DNA from: JBAPRR01 sp049281195
GTDB lineage: Bacteria; Actinomycetota; Acidimicrobiia; Acidimicrobiales; CAVXTF01
Direction: 5' to 3'
NCBI GenBank assembly: GCA_049281195.1
Contig: JBAPRR010000242.1
Span: 1-33,560 of the forward strand
Length of the DNA stretch: 33,560 nt
Shown here: positions 22,239-30,944 of the stretch, one piece after another
Layout of the letters: each line of letters begins with the position of its first letter
How positions within the stretch are numbered: the stretch's first letter is position 1
Notes under the pieces: generated by a model
Seen by the model: only the letters and a program-made list of their open reading frames with translations
Told to the model about the DNA's origin: nothing
The model's database searches: none
Translations under genes and position numbers: made by a program

Positions 22239-24173
22239 TCACGTGCCGGTTGCCCGCTCGCCTCCCGTGTCCTGGCAGTCCGCGGCCACGACCGGCAGCT
22301 GCAGCACGCCGGGATCGGTCGAGTTGACAGTGACGGTGAGGGCGTCGGCCAAACGATCGCCCCAGTAGGCCTGGTCCGTGGCTGCGAGGACCAGCTCGAT
22401 CTTGTCGCCCTTGGCGTACTGGTGGACAACACCGGGCAGCGTGATCGTGACCTCGCCGTTCTGCTGGAGCCGCGAGGGCGCGACGAGCCGGTTGACGAGC
22501 GTGACCGACCCACTCGGCGAGACGTCGTAGATCTTGGCGAACACAGTCACCTCGTCGAGCGGGCTGATCGACGATGCATCAGCTCCGGTGATGTCGACGG
22601 TGACCTGCGGGATGCCCACCGAATCGACGGTCGTGGCGAGTGGGGCCGTCTCGAACGACGCGTAGGTGCCGGGGGGATCCGTTGGGGGGATCTCGTCGAA
22701 GGGTGACTCGTCTTGGACCCCGGACGTCTCCGAGTAGCTCGCGGGCTCCCCGTTTGGCGGATTCACGAAGGCTTCCGACCCCGAGACCACCTCCTTCTTC
22801 CTGGAAACCAGGTCGCCATTGCCCGACAGGTAGAGATCGTCGATGTCGCCGAGGGGCCAACTCGTCGCCGTCCCGTAAGCAGGTTCGGCGGATCCGTTCG
22901 TGTTGTATTTGATCCACGGCCTGAAGTACTCCACTCCCGGTCCTGTCGAGATGTTCGTCTCACCTTTCAGGTACTTGGCGAACCAGTCCAGGATGAGCAC
23001 CGTCTCGTAGCCCTGGGCGAGGTTGGTGTAGCTGAGCTCGCCCGGAGCGGCCGTCAGATCACTGTGCCCCCAGCTCTGCAACACGAGCTTGACCGGATCA
23101 CCGATCGACTTGAAGAGCTTGTAGTTCGCCACGGCTTCGTTGACATCGAACAGCGAGTCGTCCTCTCCCTGCATCAGGAGAACCGGTATGCGGATCTTTT
23201 TGTAATACGAGACCACGGAGTCGCCTTCGAGCATGGAGACGACGTCCGGGGTGGGGTAACCCGCTGAAGCCGACTCCAGGAAAGCGGTGCAGATGGCCGG
23301 ATCGAACCCGGGACATGTCGACGGCGGGAAGGGTGTGACCGTCGGGTTGCTGAACGGCTCAGAAAGCCCGTCTGCGAAGAAGAGCGCGGTCCACTCCCAC
23401 TTGAGCACGCCGGGGGCGATGTCCTCCCAGTCGAAATTCGAGTTGGTGGTGTTGTTGTTAGGTGCCAGTGAGTATGCGAGGTCGTTCCAGGTGATGATCG
23501 GCACGATCGCCTTGATCCGCGGATCGATCGAAGCCGCTGCGAACTGGACCTCGCCTCCGTAGGAACCGCCGACCATGCCCACGATCGGATCATCGGGGCC
23601 GTCGGTAAGGACATCGGGCTGTTCACCCAGGAACGACACCAGCTGAGAAGCGGCCTCACCGTCCCAGCTCGGGTTGTCGAGCTCGATGTTGCACCCGCTG
23701 CCACCGAATCCCAGGCCCGAATAGGTAAGGGTGATGTATCCGTACTTGGCGGCGAGCTCGGCCAGCGCGACCTGGTCCGAGTAAGAGCCACCGAATCCGT
23801 TCGTCGTCAGGATCACCGGATCCGGATTCGAAGCACTTGCAGTCGTCGGGATGAACAGCTCACCGATGACGCTGCAGCTGGTGGAGTCTCCCGGACCGAC
23901 GTTGACGGTCCAGTTGTCGAGAGTGGACGTGTACGCCTTTGCACTCGGACCGGGGGAGCTCGATGTGACGGTGGCGGCGGGCGGTGGCACGAAGGTCGCC
24001 GGCGTTGTCGGGGTTGTTGGCGTTGTTGGCGTCGTCGGGGTTCTTGGCGTTGCGCCGGCGGAGGCGCTCAAGGCCGTAACGGTGAATGCGAATACTGCGA
24101 CTGCTGCGGCGGCCAGTAAAGGCCTTCGAAGTGAGGAGTGTTGAGAGTTCACGGCGCCAACAACTACCCACAT
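22239..24173 (-). CDS. Secreted CocE/X-Pro dipeptidyl-peptidase-type serine hydrolase
   Basis: 644 aa from ATG 24173; GTG 24152 is an alternative, and neither has a clear ribosome binding site. A signal peptide (RRPLLAAAAVAVFAFTVTAL, then SASAGA) is followed by a Thr/Pro linker. The alpha/beta-hydrolase domain has S204 in VGGSYGGE, D339 in QGEDDSLF and H370 in SWGHSDLT, a full catalytic triad. The C-terminal jelly-roll domain (GIPQVTVDITGADAS, then LVNRLVAPSR) is the PepX_C type. Relatives cleave X-Pro peptides, acyl esters or beta-lactam esters; the substrate is not readable. It should act outside the membrane. Confidence 0.85.
   Translation of the reverse strand: MWVVVGAVNSQHSSLRRPLLAAAAVAVFAFTVTALSASAGATPRTPTTPTTPTTPTTPATFVPPPAATVTSSSPGPSAKAYTSTLDNWTVNVGPGDSTSCSVIGELFIPTTASASNPDPVILTTNGFGGSYSDQVALAELAAKYGYITLTYSGLGFGGSGCNIELDNPSWDGEAASQLVSFLGEQPDVLTDGPDDPIVGMVGGSYGGEVQFAAASIDPRIKAIVPIITWNDLAYSLAPNNNTTNSNFDWEDIAPGVLKWEWTALFFADGLSEPFSNPTVTPFPPSTCPGFDPAICTAFLESASAGYPTPDVVSMLEGDSVVSYYKKIRIPVLLMQGEDDSLFDVNEAVANYKLFKSIGDPVKLVLQSWGHSDLTAAPGELSYTNLAQGYETVLILDWFAKYLKGETNISTGPGVEYFRPWIKYNTNGSAEPAYGTATSWPLGDIDDLYLSGNGDLVSRKKEVVSGSEAFVNPPNGEPASYSETSGVQDESPFDEIPPTDPPGTYASFETAPLATTVDSVGIPQVTVDITGADASSISPLDEVTVFAKIYDVSPSGSVTLVNRLVAPSRLQQNGEVTITLPGVVHQYAKGDKIELVLAATDQAYWGDRLADALTVTVNSTDPGVLQLPVVAADCQDTGGERATGT
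24001..24054 (-). repeat. 9-bp tandem repeat coding the (TPT)n linker of the secreted hydrolase
   Basis: Six 9-bp units in phase (GGCGTTGTC-like on the plus strand) encode TPRTPTTPTTPTTPTTPA between the signal peptide and the catalytic domain. The units differ mainly at third codon positions, so selection keeps a Thr-Pro linker. Confidence 0.85.
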
Positions 24174-24230
24174 GAGGTGTTTTTCCCACCTGCGGCTTTC
24201 GGGCGGCTTTTCAGTTCACTGTTTGCCGCC

Positions 24231-24264
24231 TCAATTCCCTCTACCGATCCCTCTACCGACCATC
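24231..24264 (-). repeat. 12-bp tandem repeat made of the DksA-like gene 3' end
   Basis: On the coding strand GATGGTCGGTAG (gene end, 24264-24253) is followed in frame by AGGGATCGGTAG (24252-24241) and AGGGAATTGAGG. The second in-frame TAG comes exactly four codons after the first. Confidence 0.7.
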
Positions 24265-24624
24265 GCTTTCTTTTGGGGACCTTCCGGCCGACTTGCAGGC
24301 GACGCACATGGTCGCCCACAGAAGAGCTTCCATCCGGTCATCGGCAATCGGCTCCTCGCACGCGTCGCAGACCCCGTAGGTGCCTTCGTCGAGCTTCGCC
24401 AGAGCACGATCGATCTCGACCGACATGTGGTTGAGCTCGCTTGCCGAGATCGACCGCTGCATCTGGGTCACCGCGTCGGCGGTGTGATCGCCTGCGCGCT
24501 TGCCGAAGGGGATCTGCACCCCCGGGGCACGCACCGGCTGAGCCAGATCGGCAACTTCGAGGTCCAGCTCTGCCTTGTGCGAGAGCAGCGCCTGTCGGAT
24601 CTGGTGGTCTGTGAGGGCGCGCAT
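24253..24624 (-). CDS. DksA/TraR-type C4 zinc-finger protein
   Basis: 123 aa from ATG 24624; GTG 24639 is possible. The N-terminal half is helical and charged (QIRQALLSHKAELDLEVADL, a likely coiled coil). The C-terminus has CDACEEPIADDRMEALLWAT and CVACK, giving C86, C89, C107 and C110 as zinc ligands, with the typical GTYGVCDACEEPI sequence. DksA-like proteins act in the RNA polymerase secondary channel; small actinobacterial members such as this often lack proven function. It lies 58 bp downstream of tRNA-Tyr on the same strand. Confidence 0.85.
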   Translation of the reverse strand: MRALTDHQIRQALLSHKAELDLEVADLAQPVRAPGVQIPFGKRAGDHTADAVTQMQRSISASELNHMSVEIDRALAKLDEGTYGVCDACEEPIADDRMEALLWATMCVACKSAGRSPKESDGR

Positions 24625-24682
24625 GATGTGTCGCGTCACCGCCGATCGTCCGCCTCCGCTCCCCAACGGAGGTCGTTTCTCG

Positions 24683-24764
<82 letters not shown>

Positions 24765-24856
24765 GCAGGGTGCGACGATATCGCGTGCGGAGTGGGCCTA
24801 CTTTCAGGTCCTGATCGTCCCGGAGAAGGGCGCGAACCGAGAGGTAGGGTGGATTC

Positions 24857-25345
24857 GTGCCCTCGTTCGACGTGGTTTCAGAAGTGGATATGCAAGAAGT
24901 GAAGAACGCTGTCGACCAGGCGAGTCGCGAGGCGGCCACCCGCTTCGACTTCAAGGGGACCGACTCGACGATCGAGCTGTCAGGCCAGGAGATAATCCTC
25001 GAGTCCGCCACCGAGGACCGCCTGAAAGCCTTGAACCAGGTCCTGGAGGAGAAGCTCGTTCGTCGGGAGGTTTCCCTCAAATCTCTCGATCGCGGGAAGA
25101 TCGAAGAGGCGTCCAAAGGTAGGGCGCGTCAGCGTTCGACCATTCGAGCCGGCATCTCGCAGGAGCACGGGAAGAAGATCAACAAGATAGTGAAGGACTT
25201 GGGCATGAAGGGCGTCTCGTCCCAGGTGCAGGGGGATCAGGTCCGCGTCACCGGCAAGAAACGCGACGACCTGCAGGCCGTCATCCAGGCGCTCAAAGAA
25301 GAGGACCTCGGTATACCGCTGCAGTTCCAGAACATGCGCGACTGA
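24857..25345 (+). CDS. yajQ: YajQ family nucleotide/cyclic di-GMP-binding protein
   Basis: 162 aa, the full family length, starting at GTG 24857 (MPSFDVVSEVDMQEVKNAVD). It shows the duplicated alpha-beta fold with ATRFDFKGTDSTIELSG, VRREVSLKSLDRGKIEEASK, QEHGKKINKIVKDLGMKGV and the ending LGIPLQFQNMRD. Members bind RNA or tRNA, and in Xanthomonas they are cyclic di-GMP effectors; which applies here is unknown. A GCGACT/AGTCGC hairpin overlaps the stop codon (25338-25353). Confidence 0.95.
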   Translation: MPSFDVVSEVDMQEVKNAVDQASREAATRFDFKGTDSTIELSGQEIILESATEDRLKALNQVLEEKLVRREVSLKSLDRGKIEEASKGRARQRSTIRAGISQEHGKKINKIVKDLGMKGVSSQVQGDQVRVTGKKRDDLQAVIQALKEEDLGIPLQFQNMRD

Positions 25346-25477
25346 GCAGTCGCCCCGACCCGAAGAAGCTCCGCAACCACCGGCGGTCCAGAGCCACAGA
25401 GGCTCCGGAGTGATAGATCAGCTTCCTACTTCCTACGACCGATCTGGGGCCGAAAAGGACTGGCCGTTCAGAACCGG

Positions 25478-26041
25478 TCAGACCTCGAGCAGGATCGGTT
25501 CCATCTCCTCGCCGGTCACTGCCTTGAACAACCGGTTGAACACCAGGAACTTGAGGATCCAGAGAACTCCGAATGCGAAGAAGTTCGCCGCATTTACGAG
25601 AATGGATGTCGAAAGATGCCCTAAATGATGCGCGTGGGCCACGTGCGCGGCATACGAAACAGTTCCGATCGACAGGCCCATTCCGGCCGCAGACATCCCC
25701 CAGAACGGAATGACCTCACGCAACAGATCCGATCTTCCGGTCTTTTTCCAGGCCCAACGCCTGTTCAACGTGTAAGAGGGAAGGATGGCGCACGCGTTGG
25801 CGAAGATGTTGCACACGACTGCGGTCCAAAGCCGGAGGTCGTAGTACACGATCCAGAGCGTCCCCTGCGCCACTGCGGTCGAAATAAGCGACACGCACGA
25901 GAACTTGATCATGGTCCGGCCCTTGGGCGTGCGGAGCCAAGCGATAAAACGCTGTAATGCGTCGGGCATTCCGGACAATCTACCCTTCGGGTCGGCTCCA
26001 GACACCTCTGAAGCCGAGCCAGATTGCTGTGAATCGCTCAC
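25478..26041 (-). CDS. GtrA family membrane protein
   Basis: 187 aa from GTG 26041, which overlaps the stop of the GH1 gene as GTGA; an internal ATG at 25972 would give a core of 164 aa. Four membrane spans are visible (FSCVSLISTAVAQGTLWIVY, VVCNIFANACAILPSYTLNR, VIPFWGMSAAGMGLSIGTVS, STSILVNAANFFAFGVLWIL). NRRWAWKK after span 2 is the conserved GtrA motif. GtrA proteins are thought to flip polyprenyl-phosphate sugars or otherwise help glycosylate envelope polymers. A 10-bp doubling with TGA (25468-25487) follows the stop. Confidence 0.85.
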   Translation of the reverse strand: MSDSQQSGSASEVSGADPKGRLSGMPDALQRFIAWLRTPKGRTMIKFSCVSLISTAVAQGTLWIVYYDLRLWTAVVCNIFANACAILPSYTLNRRWAWKKTGRSDLLREVIPFWGMSAAGMGLSIGTVSYAAHVAHAHHLGHLSTSILVNAANFFAFGVLWILKFLVFNRLFKAVTGEEMEPILLEV

Positions 26042-27252
26042 AGGTCCACCAGCGCATTTGCCCGTGCCACCCTGCCAAACCACTCCGCGCTCGGCTTCGG
26101 GCTGCGCTCGAAGGTCTGGCGGTCCACGGCGATCAGCCCGAACTTGGGTCCGTAGCCGAGAGCCCACTCGAAGTTGTCGAGAAGGCTCCAATACGTGTAT
26201 CCGAGCACCTCAACACCATCACGGATGGATCTGAGCACCCCCTGCAGGGCTTCTGTGACAAAGCTGATGCGTTCGGCATCGACCTCGGTGGAAGTGCCGT
26301 TCTCGGTGACCAGCACAGGGATGCCCTTTGTCACCTCCCAAGCTCTGCGGATGGTCGCTTCGAGGGCCTGGGGCCAGCGTTCGTAGCCCATGGTCGTGAC
26401 CGGGACACCCGGCTCGTTGTCCAATGCACCGTCTGGACCCACCCTCATCCTGCTGTAGGTCTGGACGCCTATGAAGTCGTCTCCCCCCGTGGCTTCGAGG
26501 AACACATCCTCCATGGATCGCCGGATCTGGTCGCGCTTGGCCTCGCCGCCTTCCGTGGCCTGATATTCGGTCATGGAGAGAGTCATACCGACGGGGTAGT
26601 CACCAGGACCTGACCGGAGCGCCTCAACCGCTAGCCGGTGGGACTTACAGAGGTTGGCAGTGACTGTTCGCCGCCGTCCGACGTCGTGCACGCCTGGTGG
26701 GAACACACCTACCAGATACCCCATGAGCGACACGATGTTCGGCTCGTTGATGGTGCAGGCCCGGCCGATGCCGTCGCCGATCGCAGACGCGGTGCGCTTG
26801 CAGTACCGCGCGAACAGGTCGGGAACCTGATCGGACTCCCATCCGCCTTTGGCGCTGAGCCACCTCGGGGTCGTGAAGTGGTGGAACGTGACGACGGGCT
26901 CGATGTTTCGCTCGTGGCAACCGGCGATAATCCGCGTGTAGTGGTCAAGTGATGCTGTCGACCACTCGCCTTCTTCGGGCTCGATCCTGCTCCACTCGAC
27001 AGAGAAGCGGTATGAACCGAGCCCCAGCCGGGCCACCATGTCGAGGTCCTGCTCGAAGCGGTTCCAGCTGTCGCAGGCGTCGCCGCTCGACTCCACGCAC
27101 CCCGAACCTGGCGTGTGCTCGAACACCCACCAGTCGTTGTTGACGTTGCCGCCTTCGATCTGGTGGGCCGCCGTCGCGGTCCCCCACACGAAGCCTTCGG
27201 GAAATCTTGCTGTCGGCGTTGAGGACGTTGTCTCGGTTGGTTCCGATGTCAC
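26038..27252 (-). CDS. Glycoside hydrolase family 1 (beta-glucosidase-like)
   Basis: 404 aa, slightly short for GH1 (about 440-480). It opens FPEGFVWGTATAAHQIEGG, the family N-terminal signature. The acid/base is E170 in CTINEPN and the nucleophile E317 in VLVTENGT; YTYWSLLDNFEWALGYGPKFGL closes the active site. It has no signal peptide, so it is cytoplasmic. It probably hydrolyses beta-glucosides or related glycosides; specificity cannot be told. The start GTG 27252 has no good ribosome binding site but is the only start before the signature. It is divergent from tesB by 59 bp and coupled to gtrA by a GTGA overlap. Confidence 0.9.
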   Translation of the reverse strand: MTSEPTETTSSTPTARFPEGFVWGTATAAHQIEGGNVNNDWWVFEHTPGSGCVESSGDACDSWNRFEQDLDMVARLGLGSYRFSVEWSRIEPEEGEWSTASLDHYTRIIAGCHERNIEPVVTFHHFTTPRWLSAKGGWESDQVPDLFARYCKRTASAIGDGIGRACTINEPNIVSLMGYLVGVFPPGVHDVGRRRTVTANLCKSHRLAVEALRSGPGDYPVGMTLSMTEYQATEGGEAKRDQIRRSMEDVFLEATGGDDFIGVQTYSRMRVGPDGALDNEPGVPVTTMGYERWPQALEATIRRAWEVTKGIPVLVTENGTSTEVDAERISFVTEALQGVLRSIRDGVEVLGYTYWSLLDNFEWALGYGPKFGLIAVDRQTFERSPKPSAEWFGRVARANALVDL

Positions 27253-27311
27253 GGAAGGACACGGTAGTTACCGATTGACGCACTGTGCGGGAGCCCTGCA
27301 AGGATGGTCGG

Positions 27312-28175
27312 GTGAGCGAATCACTCGACTTTCTGGTGAAGCTCCTCGATCTGGAGCCGATCGAGGTGAATATCTTTCGCGGGGTCAGCCCCGACGAGGA
27401 CCGCCAGAGGGTTTTCGGCGGACAGGTTGCCGCTCAGGCACTGATGGCGGCGGGACGGACAGTCGAACATGGACGCGTCCACTCTCTCCACGCATACTTT
27501 CTGCGTCCCGGTGACCCGGCGGTCCCGATCCTCTACGAGGTCGACCGAATCCGTGACGGCCGCTCGTTCACCACGCGGCGCGTTGTCGCGATCCAACACG
27601 GCCAGGCGATCTTCAACATGTCCGCTTCGTTCCACGTCGACGAGCCCGGAGCTTTCACACATCAGTTCCCCATGCCCGACGTGCCGGCACCGGAGACCCT
27701 CCCGACGTTGTTCGAGCGCCTCGAGCCAATGCGCGATCAGTTGAAGGAGTGGTTCGCGAAGCCGCATCCCATCGATCAGCGACACATCGGCGAGCTGCCC
27801 TGGATGCAGGAAAAGCCGGGGCCTCCGATCCAGCGTCTTTGGATCAGAGCCGACGGGGAGCTTCCCGAGGATCCGCTCCTACACTGTTGCATCGCCGCCT
27901 ACGCGTCCGACATGTCTCTGTTCGACACGATGCTCGCTCCACACATCGTGCGTTGGGACGACGAGACGTTCATGGGGGCCAGCCTCGACCACTGCATGTG
28001 GTTCCACCGGCCTTTTCGTGCAGACGGCTGGCTCTTGTACGACATGGACAGTCCGAACGCCTACGGCGCGAGGGGCTTGGCGCGCGGCTTTCTCTTCACT
28101 CGCGAAGGTGGGCTCGCCGTCTCAGTCGTTCAAGAGGGACTCATGCGCCTGGTGAAGAACACTTCAGGCGGCTGA
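27312..28175 (+). CDS. tesB: Acyl-CoA thioesterase II
   Basis: 287 aa double hot-dog thioesterase that hydrolyses acyl-CoA to free acid and CoA. GTG 27312 is chosen because AGGA lies eight bases upstream. Domain 1 has RVFGGQVAAQALMAAGRTV and HSLHAYFLRPGDP; domain 2 has MGASLDHCMWFHRPF (catalytic-position D226) and VSVVQEGLMR (Q274). The E. coli catalytic Thr228 region (ESTSAS) reads DSPNAY here, leaving S247 as the nearest hydroxyl, a substitution I believe is common in actinobacterial TesB. The citrate synthase gene converges on it. Confidence 0.92.
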   Translation: MSESLDFLVKLLDLEPIEVNIFRGVSPDEDRQRVFGGQVAAQALMAAGRTVEHGRVHSLHAYFLRPGDPAVPILYEVDRIRDGRSFTTRRVVAIQHGQAIFNMSASFHVDEPGAFTHQFPMPDVPAPETLPTLFERLEPMRDQLKEWFAKPHPIDQRHIGELPWMQEKPGPPIQRLWIRADGELPEDPLLHCCIAAYASDMSLFDTMLAPHIVRWDDETFMGASLDHCMWFHRPFRADGWLLYDMDSPNAYGARGLARGFLFTREGGLAVSVVQEGLMRLVKNTSGG

Positions 28176-28183
28176 GGTCCGGT

Positions 28184-28269
28184 GACTCAACGCTGGATCG
28201 CTTGTTGATTCAGCGCTTGTTGATTCAGCGCTTGTTGATTCAGCGCTGGTCGATTCAGCGCTGGTCGAT
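28184..28269 (-). repeat. 15-bp tandem repeat made of the gltA 3' end (5 copies)
   Basis: On the coding strand ATCGACCAGCGCTGA (IDQR-stop, the gene end) is followed by an identical copy, then two copies of ATCAACAAGCGCTGA and a final truncated copy, all in frame. Four in-frame TGA codons recur every five codons. Copies 1 and 2 match each other, and copies 3 to 5 match each other, suggesting stepwise duplication. Confidence 0.92.
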
Positions 28270-29526
28270 GGGCACGTAGTTCCGCTCTTCGGCTCCGATG
28301 TAGAGCTGGCGGGGACGTGCGATCTTGCTGTCCTGGTCGAGCATCTCCTGCCAGTGGGCCAGCCAGCCGGCGGTGCGCGGAATGGCGAACAACACGGTGA
28401 ACATCGAAAGCGGGAAGCCCATCGCCTGGTAGATGAGGCCGGAGTAGAAGTCCACGTTCGGGTAGAGCTTGCGCGATGTGAAGTACTCGTCTGAGAGCGC
28501 TACCTCTTCGAGCTTCAACGCGATGTCGAGCAGCGGGTTCTTCCCTGTGACGGTGAAGACCTGATCCGCAGTCTCCTTGATGATCTTCGCTCGCGGGTCG
28601 TAGCTCTTGTACACGCGATGGCCGAATCCCTGCAGTCGGCCTGCTTCTCCCGATTTGACCGCTTGGATGAAGTCGGAGACGTTTTCCATCGAGCCGATGT
28701 CCATCAGCATTCTGATGACCTGCTCGTTCGCACCACCGTGGCGCGGACCGTAGAGAGCGGCGCATGCAGCGGCAGTGGACGAATACGGATCTGCGTGCGA
28801 AGAGCCGACTACACGCATCGCCGTGGTCGAGCAGTTCTGCTCATGATCGGCGTGGAGCATGAAGAGGAGATCGAGCGCCCGCGACAGGATCGGGTCGGGT
28901 TCGTAGCGCGGCTCTGCGACCTTCCACATCATCGAGAGGAAGTTCGACGAGAAGTCGAGTGCGTTGTCCGGGTAGACGAATGGCATGCCGACGCTGAAGC
29001 GGTGGGCAGCAGCAGCGAGAGTCGGCATCTTGGCGATCAGTCGTGTGACCTGCTTGCTGCGGGATTCGGGATCGAAGATCTCTTTTGCGTCGAGGTAGAA
29101 GGTGGAAAGCGCCGCCACCGCCGAGACGAGCATGCCCATCGGATGGGCGTCGTAATGGAAGCCGTCCAAGAACCGCTTCCGCACGTTCTCGTGGATGTAG
29201 GTGTGGTAGGTGACCTCGTGCTTCCAATCGTCGAATTGCGTCTGGGTGGGCAGCTCTCCGTGCAGCAGGAGGTATGCGACTTCGAGGTAAGTCGACGTCT
29301 GGGCGAGCTGTTCAATTGGATACCCGCGGTATCGGAGAATTCCGGCATCCCCGTCGATGTAGGTGATCGAGCTCTCGCAGGCCGCGGTGGACATGAATCC
29401 AGGGTCGTAGAACCAGATCCCCGGTAGCAGCTTCGACCATTCAGCTGCCGAAACGCCGCCGCGTTCGATAGGAATTTCCAGCTGGTTGCCGTTCCGATTG
29501 TCGACGATGGTGATGCTTTCTGTCAC
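28255..29526 (-). CDS. gltA: Citrate synthase (type I-like)
   Basis: 423 aa. It condenses acetyl-CoA and oxaloacetate at the entry of the TCA cycle. Catalytic residues are in place: H263 in YGPRHGGANE, H303 in GFGHRVYKSYDPRA and D359 in LYPNVDFYSG; the N-terminal beta domain contains YDPGFMSTAACESSITYIDG and ILRYRGYPIEQLA. GTG 29526 follows GAGGAGG with eight bases spacing. The last four codons and stop are repeated five times downstream, in the spacer shared with tesB. Confidence 0.97.
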   Translation of the reverse strand: MTESITIVDNRNGNQLEIPIERGGVSAAEWSKLLPGIWFYDPGFMSTAACESSITYIDGDAGILRYRGYPIEQLAQTSTYLEVAYLLLHGELPTQTQFDDWKHEVTYHTYIHENVRKRFLDGFHYDAHPMGMLVSAVAALSTFYLDAKEIFDPESRSKQVTRLIAKMPTLAAAAHRFSVGMPFVYPDNALDFSSNFLSMMWKVAEPRYEPDPILSRALDLLFMLHADHEQNCSTTAMRVVGSSHADPYSSTAAACAALYGPRHGGANEQVIRMLMDIGSMENVSDFIQAVKSGEAGRLQGFGHRVYKSYDPRAKIIKETADQVFTVTGKNPLLDIALKLEEVALSDEYFTSRKLYPNVDFYSGLIYQAMGFPLSMFTVLFAIPRTAGWLAHWQEMLDQDSKIARPRQLYIGAEERNYVPIDQR

Positions 29527-29631
29527 GGATTCGGCCTCCTCGTTTGCCCGAACGGTGATCCTAAAGCCACCGGAACCTCGCGGTCACACCCACACGTCAA
29601 GTGAGCACCTCGCGTGAGCAGGCTCGGCCTA

Positions 29632-30756
29632 TCAGCTGGTGACACCTCTGGTTGACTCGATCTCGATCCGGTAGCTGCGGCTCACCGGTTGGGTCATACC
29701 CGGCTCGGATGCGGTCACATCGAGCAGATAGTCATCGCCCGGAGTCACCTGAAGAGGGCTCAGGTGAAGGGAGACCGATTGGCCCGCGGCGATGGACGCG
29801 GTCATTGCGGCTGACACAGTCGAGGCGGCCGACGCGGTCGGCGCGGTCGAGCCCGGGTTCCCCTTTACCGCGATGGGAGACAGGGTGGCTTTCACGGTGA
29901 CGTCGTGTTCGGCGAGAGTGCTCGTGTTCTCGACGACGACGTGAAGGTCCACGGAGTTCGTGACCGGCAGTACGTCGTACCCTCCGACTGTCACTTCCGA
30001 GGGAGGTGTCGAAGAGATGGCAACGATCGCGAGCGGTTGACCTGCTCCCGCTGACCCCGCGTCGAGTAGCGCCTGGACGAAACCGACGACCCCGTCGGAA
30101 TCCCATGTAGACGGAGACCCCACCCACGCCGAAACGGGAACCGAGTTTTCCCTTTTGCCGGGAGCCTTCAGGAGCTCAGATCTGCATGTCGCCCACCGAT
30201 GGTCCGAGGTGGACAGGGTCGAACTGAGTTGCTCGATGGTGGACTCGGCCTGTGTGGCACTGCCCGTCGCCTCGGCGCTCAAGGGGTTCGTCAGAACTGT
30301 GGCGACGGCCTGGTGAAGGGTGGCGAGCGCTGCGGCCCTCATCTTGAGCGACGCAAGGCACGAAAGCGTCGCCGCTTGAATCTGTCCGGGAGGGTTGAGG
30401 CCCTCGAAGTCGGATACCGCCTGATCAGCGTCACCGATCATCGAGGCCAGCGTGGCCTGGAAGGTGTTGAGATCGACGTGGCTCCGCTGCCCGAGTACCG
30501 AGGACAGCTCGGTTCCCGTGTAGTTGGACGCCTCCGCGATCGGAGCCACCGAGGTGGCGAATGTCGAGTCGAGGCTGCTCTCGTACGGTCGCTCGGCCCT
30601 CGGAATCTGGTCGATCACCACCGCGGCGAACACGCCGACAACGATCGCTACGACTACCAGTCCGGCGCTGAGACGGCGACGCCTGCGTAGGGCAGCGACG
30701 CCCAGGCTCCGGTTTCGGCTGCGGCGCCGGAGATATCGCCGCCTCCTGTTGGGCAT
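29632..30756 (-). CDS. Membrane-anchored extracytoplasmic protein of unknown function
   Basis: 374 aa. I do not recognise a family. A very basic N-terminus (MPNRRRRYLRRRSRNRS) precedes one membrane span (SAGLVVVAIVVGVFAAVVI, about 30-48), so the rest should lie outside the membrane. Residues 60-200 are helical and Ala/Ser-rich (a possible four-helix bundle with two or three Cys). After VVGFVQALLDAG, a C-terminal beta-sandwich is suggested by VDLHVVVENTSTLAEHDVTV and SLHLSPLQVTPGDDYLLDV, resembling CARDB-like adhesion or accessory domains. No ribosome binding site is visible before ATG 30756. It has no clear operon partner. Confidence 0.7.
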   Translation of the reverse strand: MPNRRRRYLRRRSRNRSLGVAALRRRRRLSAGLVVVAIVVGVFAAVVIDQIPRAERPYESSLDSTFATSVAPIAEASNYTGTELSSVLGQRSHVDLNTFQATLASMIGDADQAVSDFEGLNPPGQIQAATLSCLASLKMRAAALATLHQAVATVLTNPLSAEATGSATQAESTIEQLSSTLSTSDHRWATCRSELLKAPGKRENSVPVSAWVGSPSTWDSDGVVGFVQALLDAGSAGAGQPLAIVAISSTPPSEVTVGGYDVLPVTNSVDLHVVVENTSTLAEHDVTVKATLSPIAVKGNPGSTAPTASAASTVSAAMTASIAAGQSVSLHLSPLQVTPGDDYLLDVTASEPGMTQPVSRSYRIEIESTRGVTS

Positions 30757-30881
30757 CCGCGTGACGATACTGGTCGCACGGTCGCTACCTCCCTGGGGCC
30801 ACCCGTATTTCGTCCTGCATCAGGTCCTGATCAGGACTGGGGCTGATAGGGCTCAGGAAGACGACCGGTCAGACCGACCGG

Positions 30882-30944
30882 CGTGATCAGACTGAACTGA
30901 TCAGACCGAACTGATCAGACGATCAGACTGATCAGACCAATCAG
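30882..30944 (-). repeat. TGATCA-containing tandem repeat after the sqd1 stop codon
   Basis: Past the stop (CACTGA) the coding strand runs through GTCTGATCA, GTCTGATC, GTCTGATCAGTTCG, GTCTGATCAGTTCA and GTCTGATCACGCCG, that is, five TGA-bearing units of 8-14 bp. Next to it CCGGTC/GACCGG (30865-30881) can form a hairpin that may end transcription. Confidence 0.75.

Noticed and set aside
25338..25353. Hairpin over the yajQ stop codon as a terminator
   Set aside because: The stem is only six base pairs, overlaps coding sequence and lacks a T run; mentioned only in the gene entry.
28184..28269. Regular short repeats that might be read as a CRISPR array
   Set aside because: The 15-bp units are directly adjacent with no unique spacers and are copies of the gltA end.
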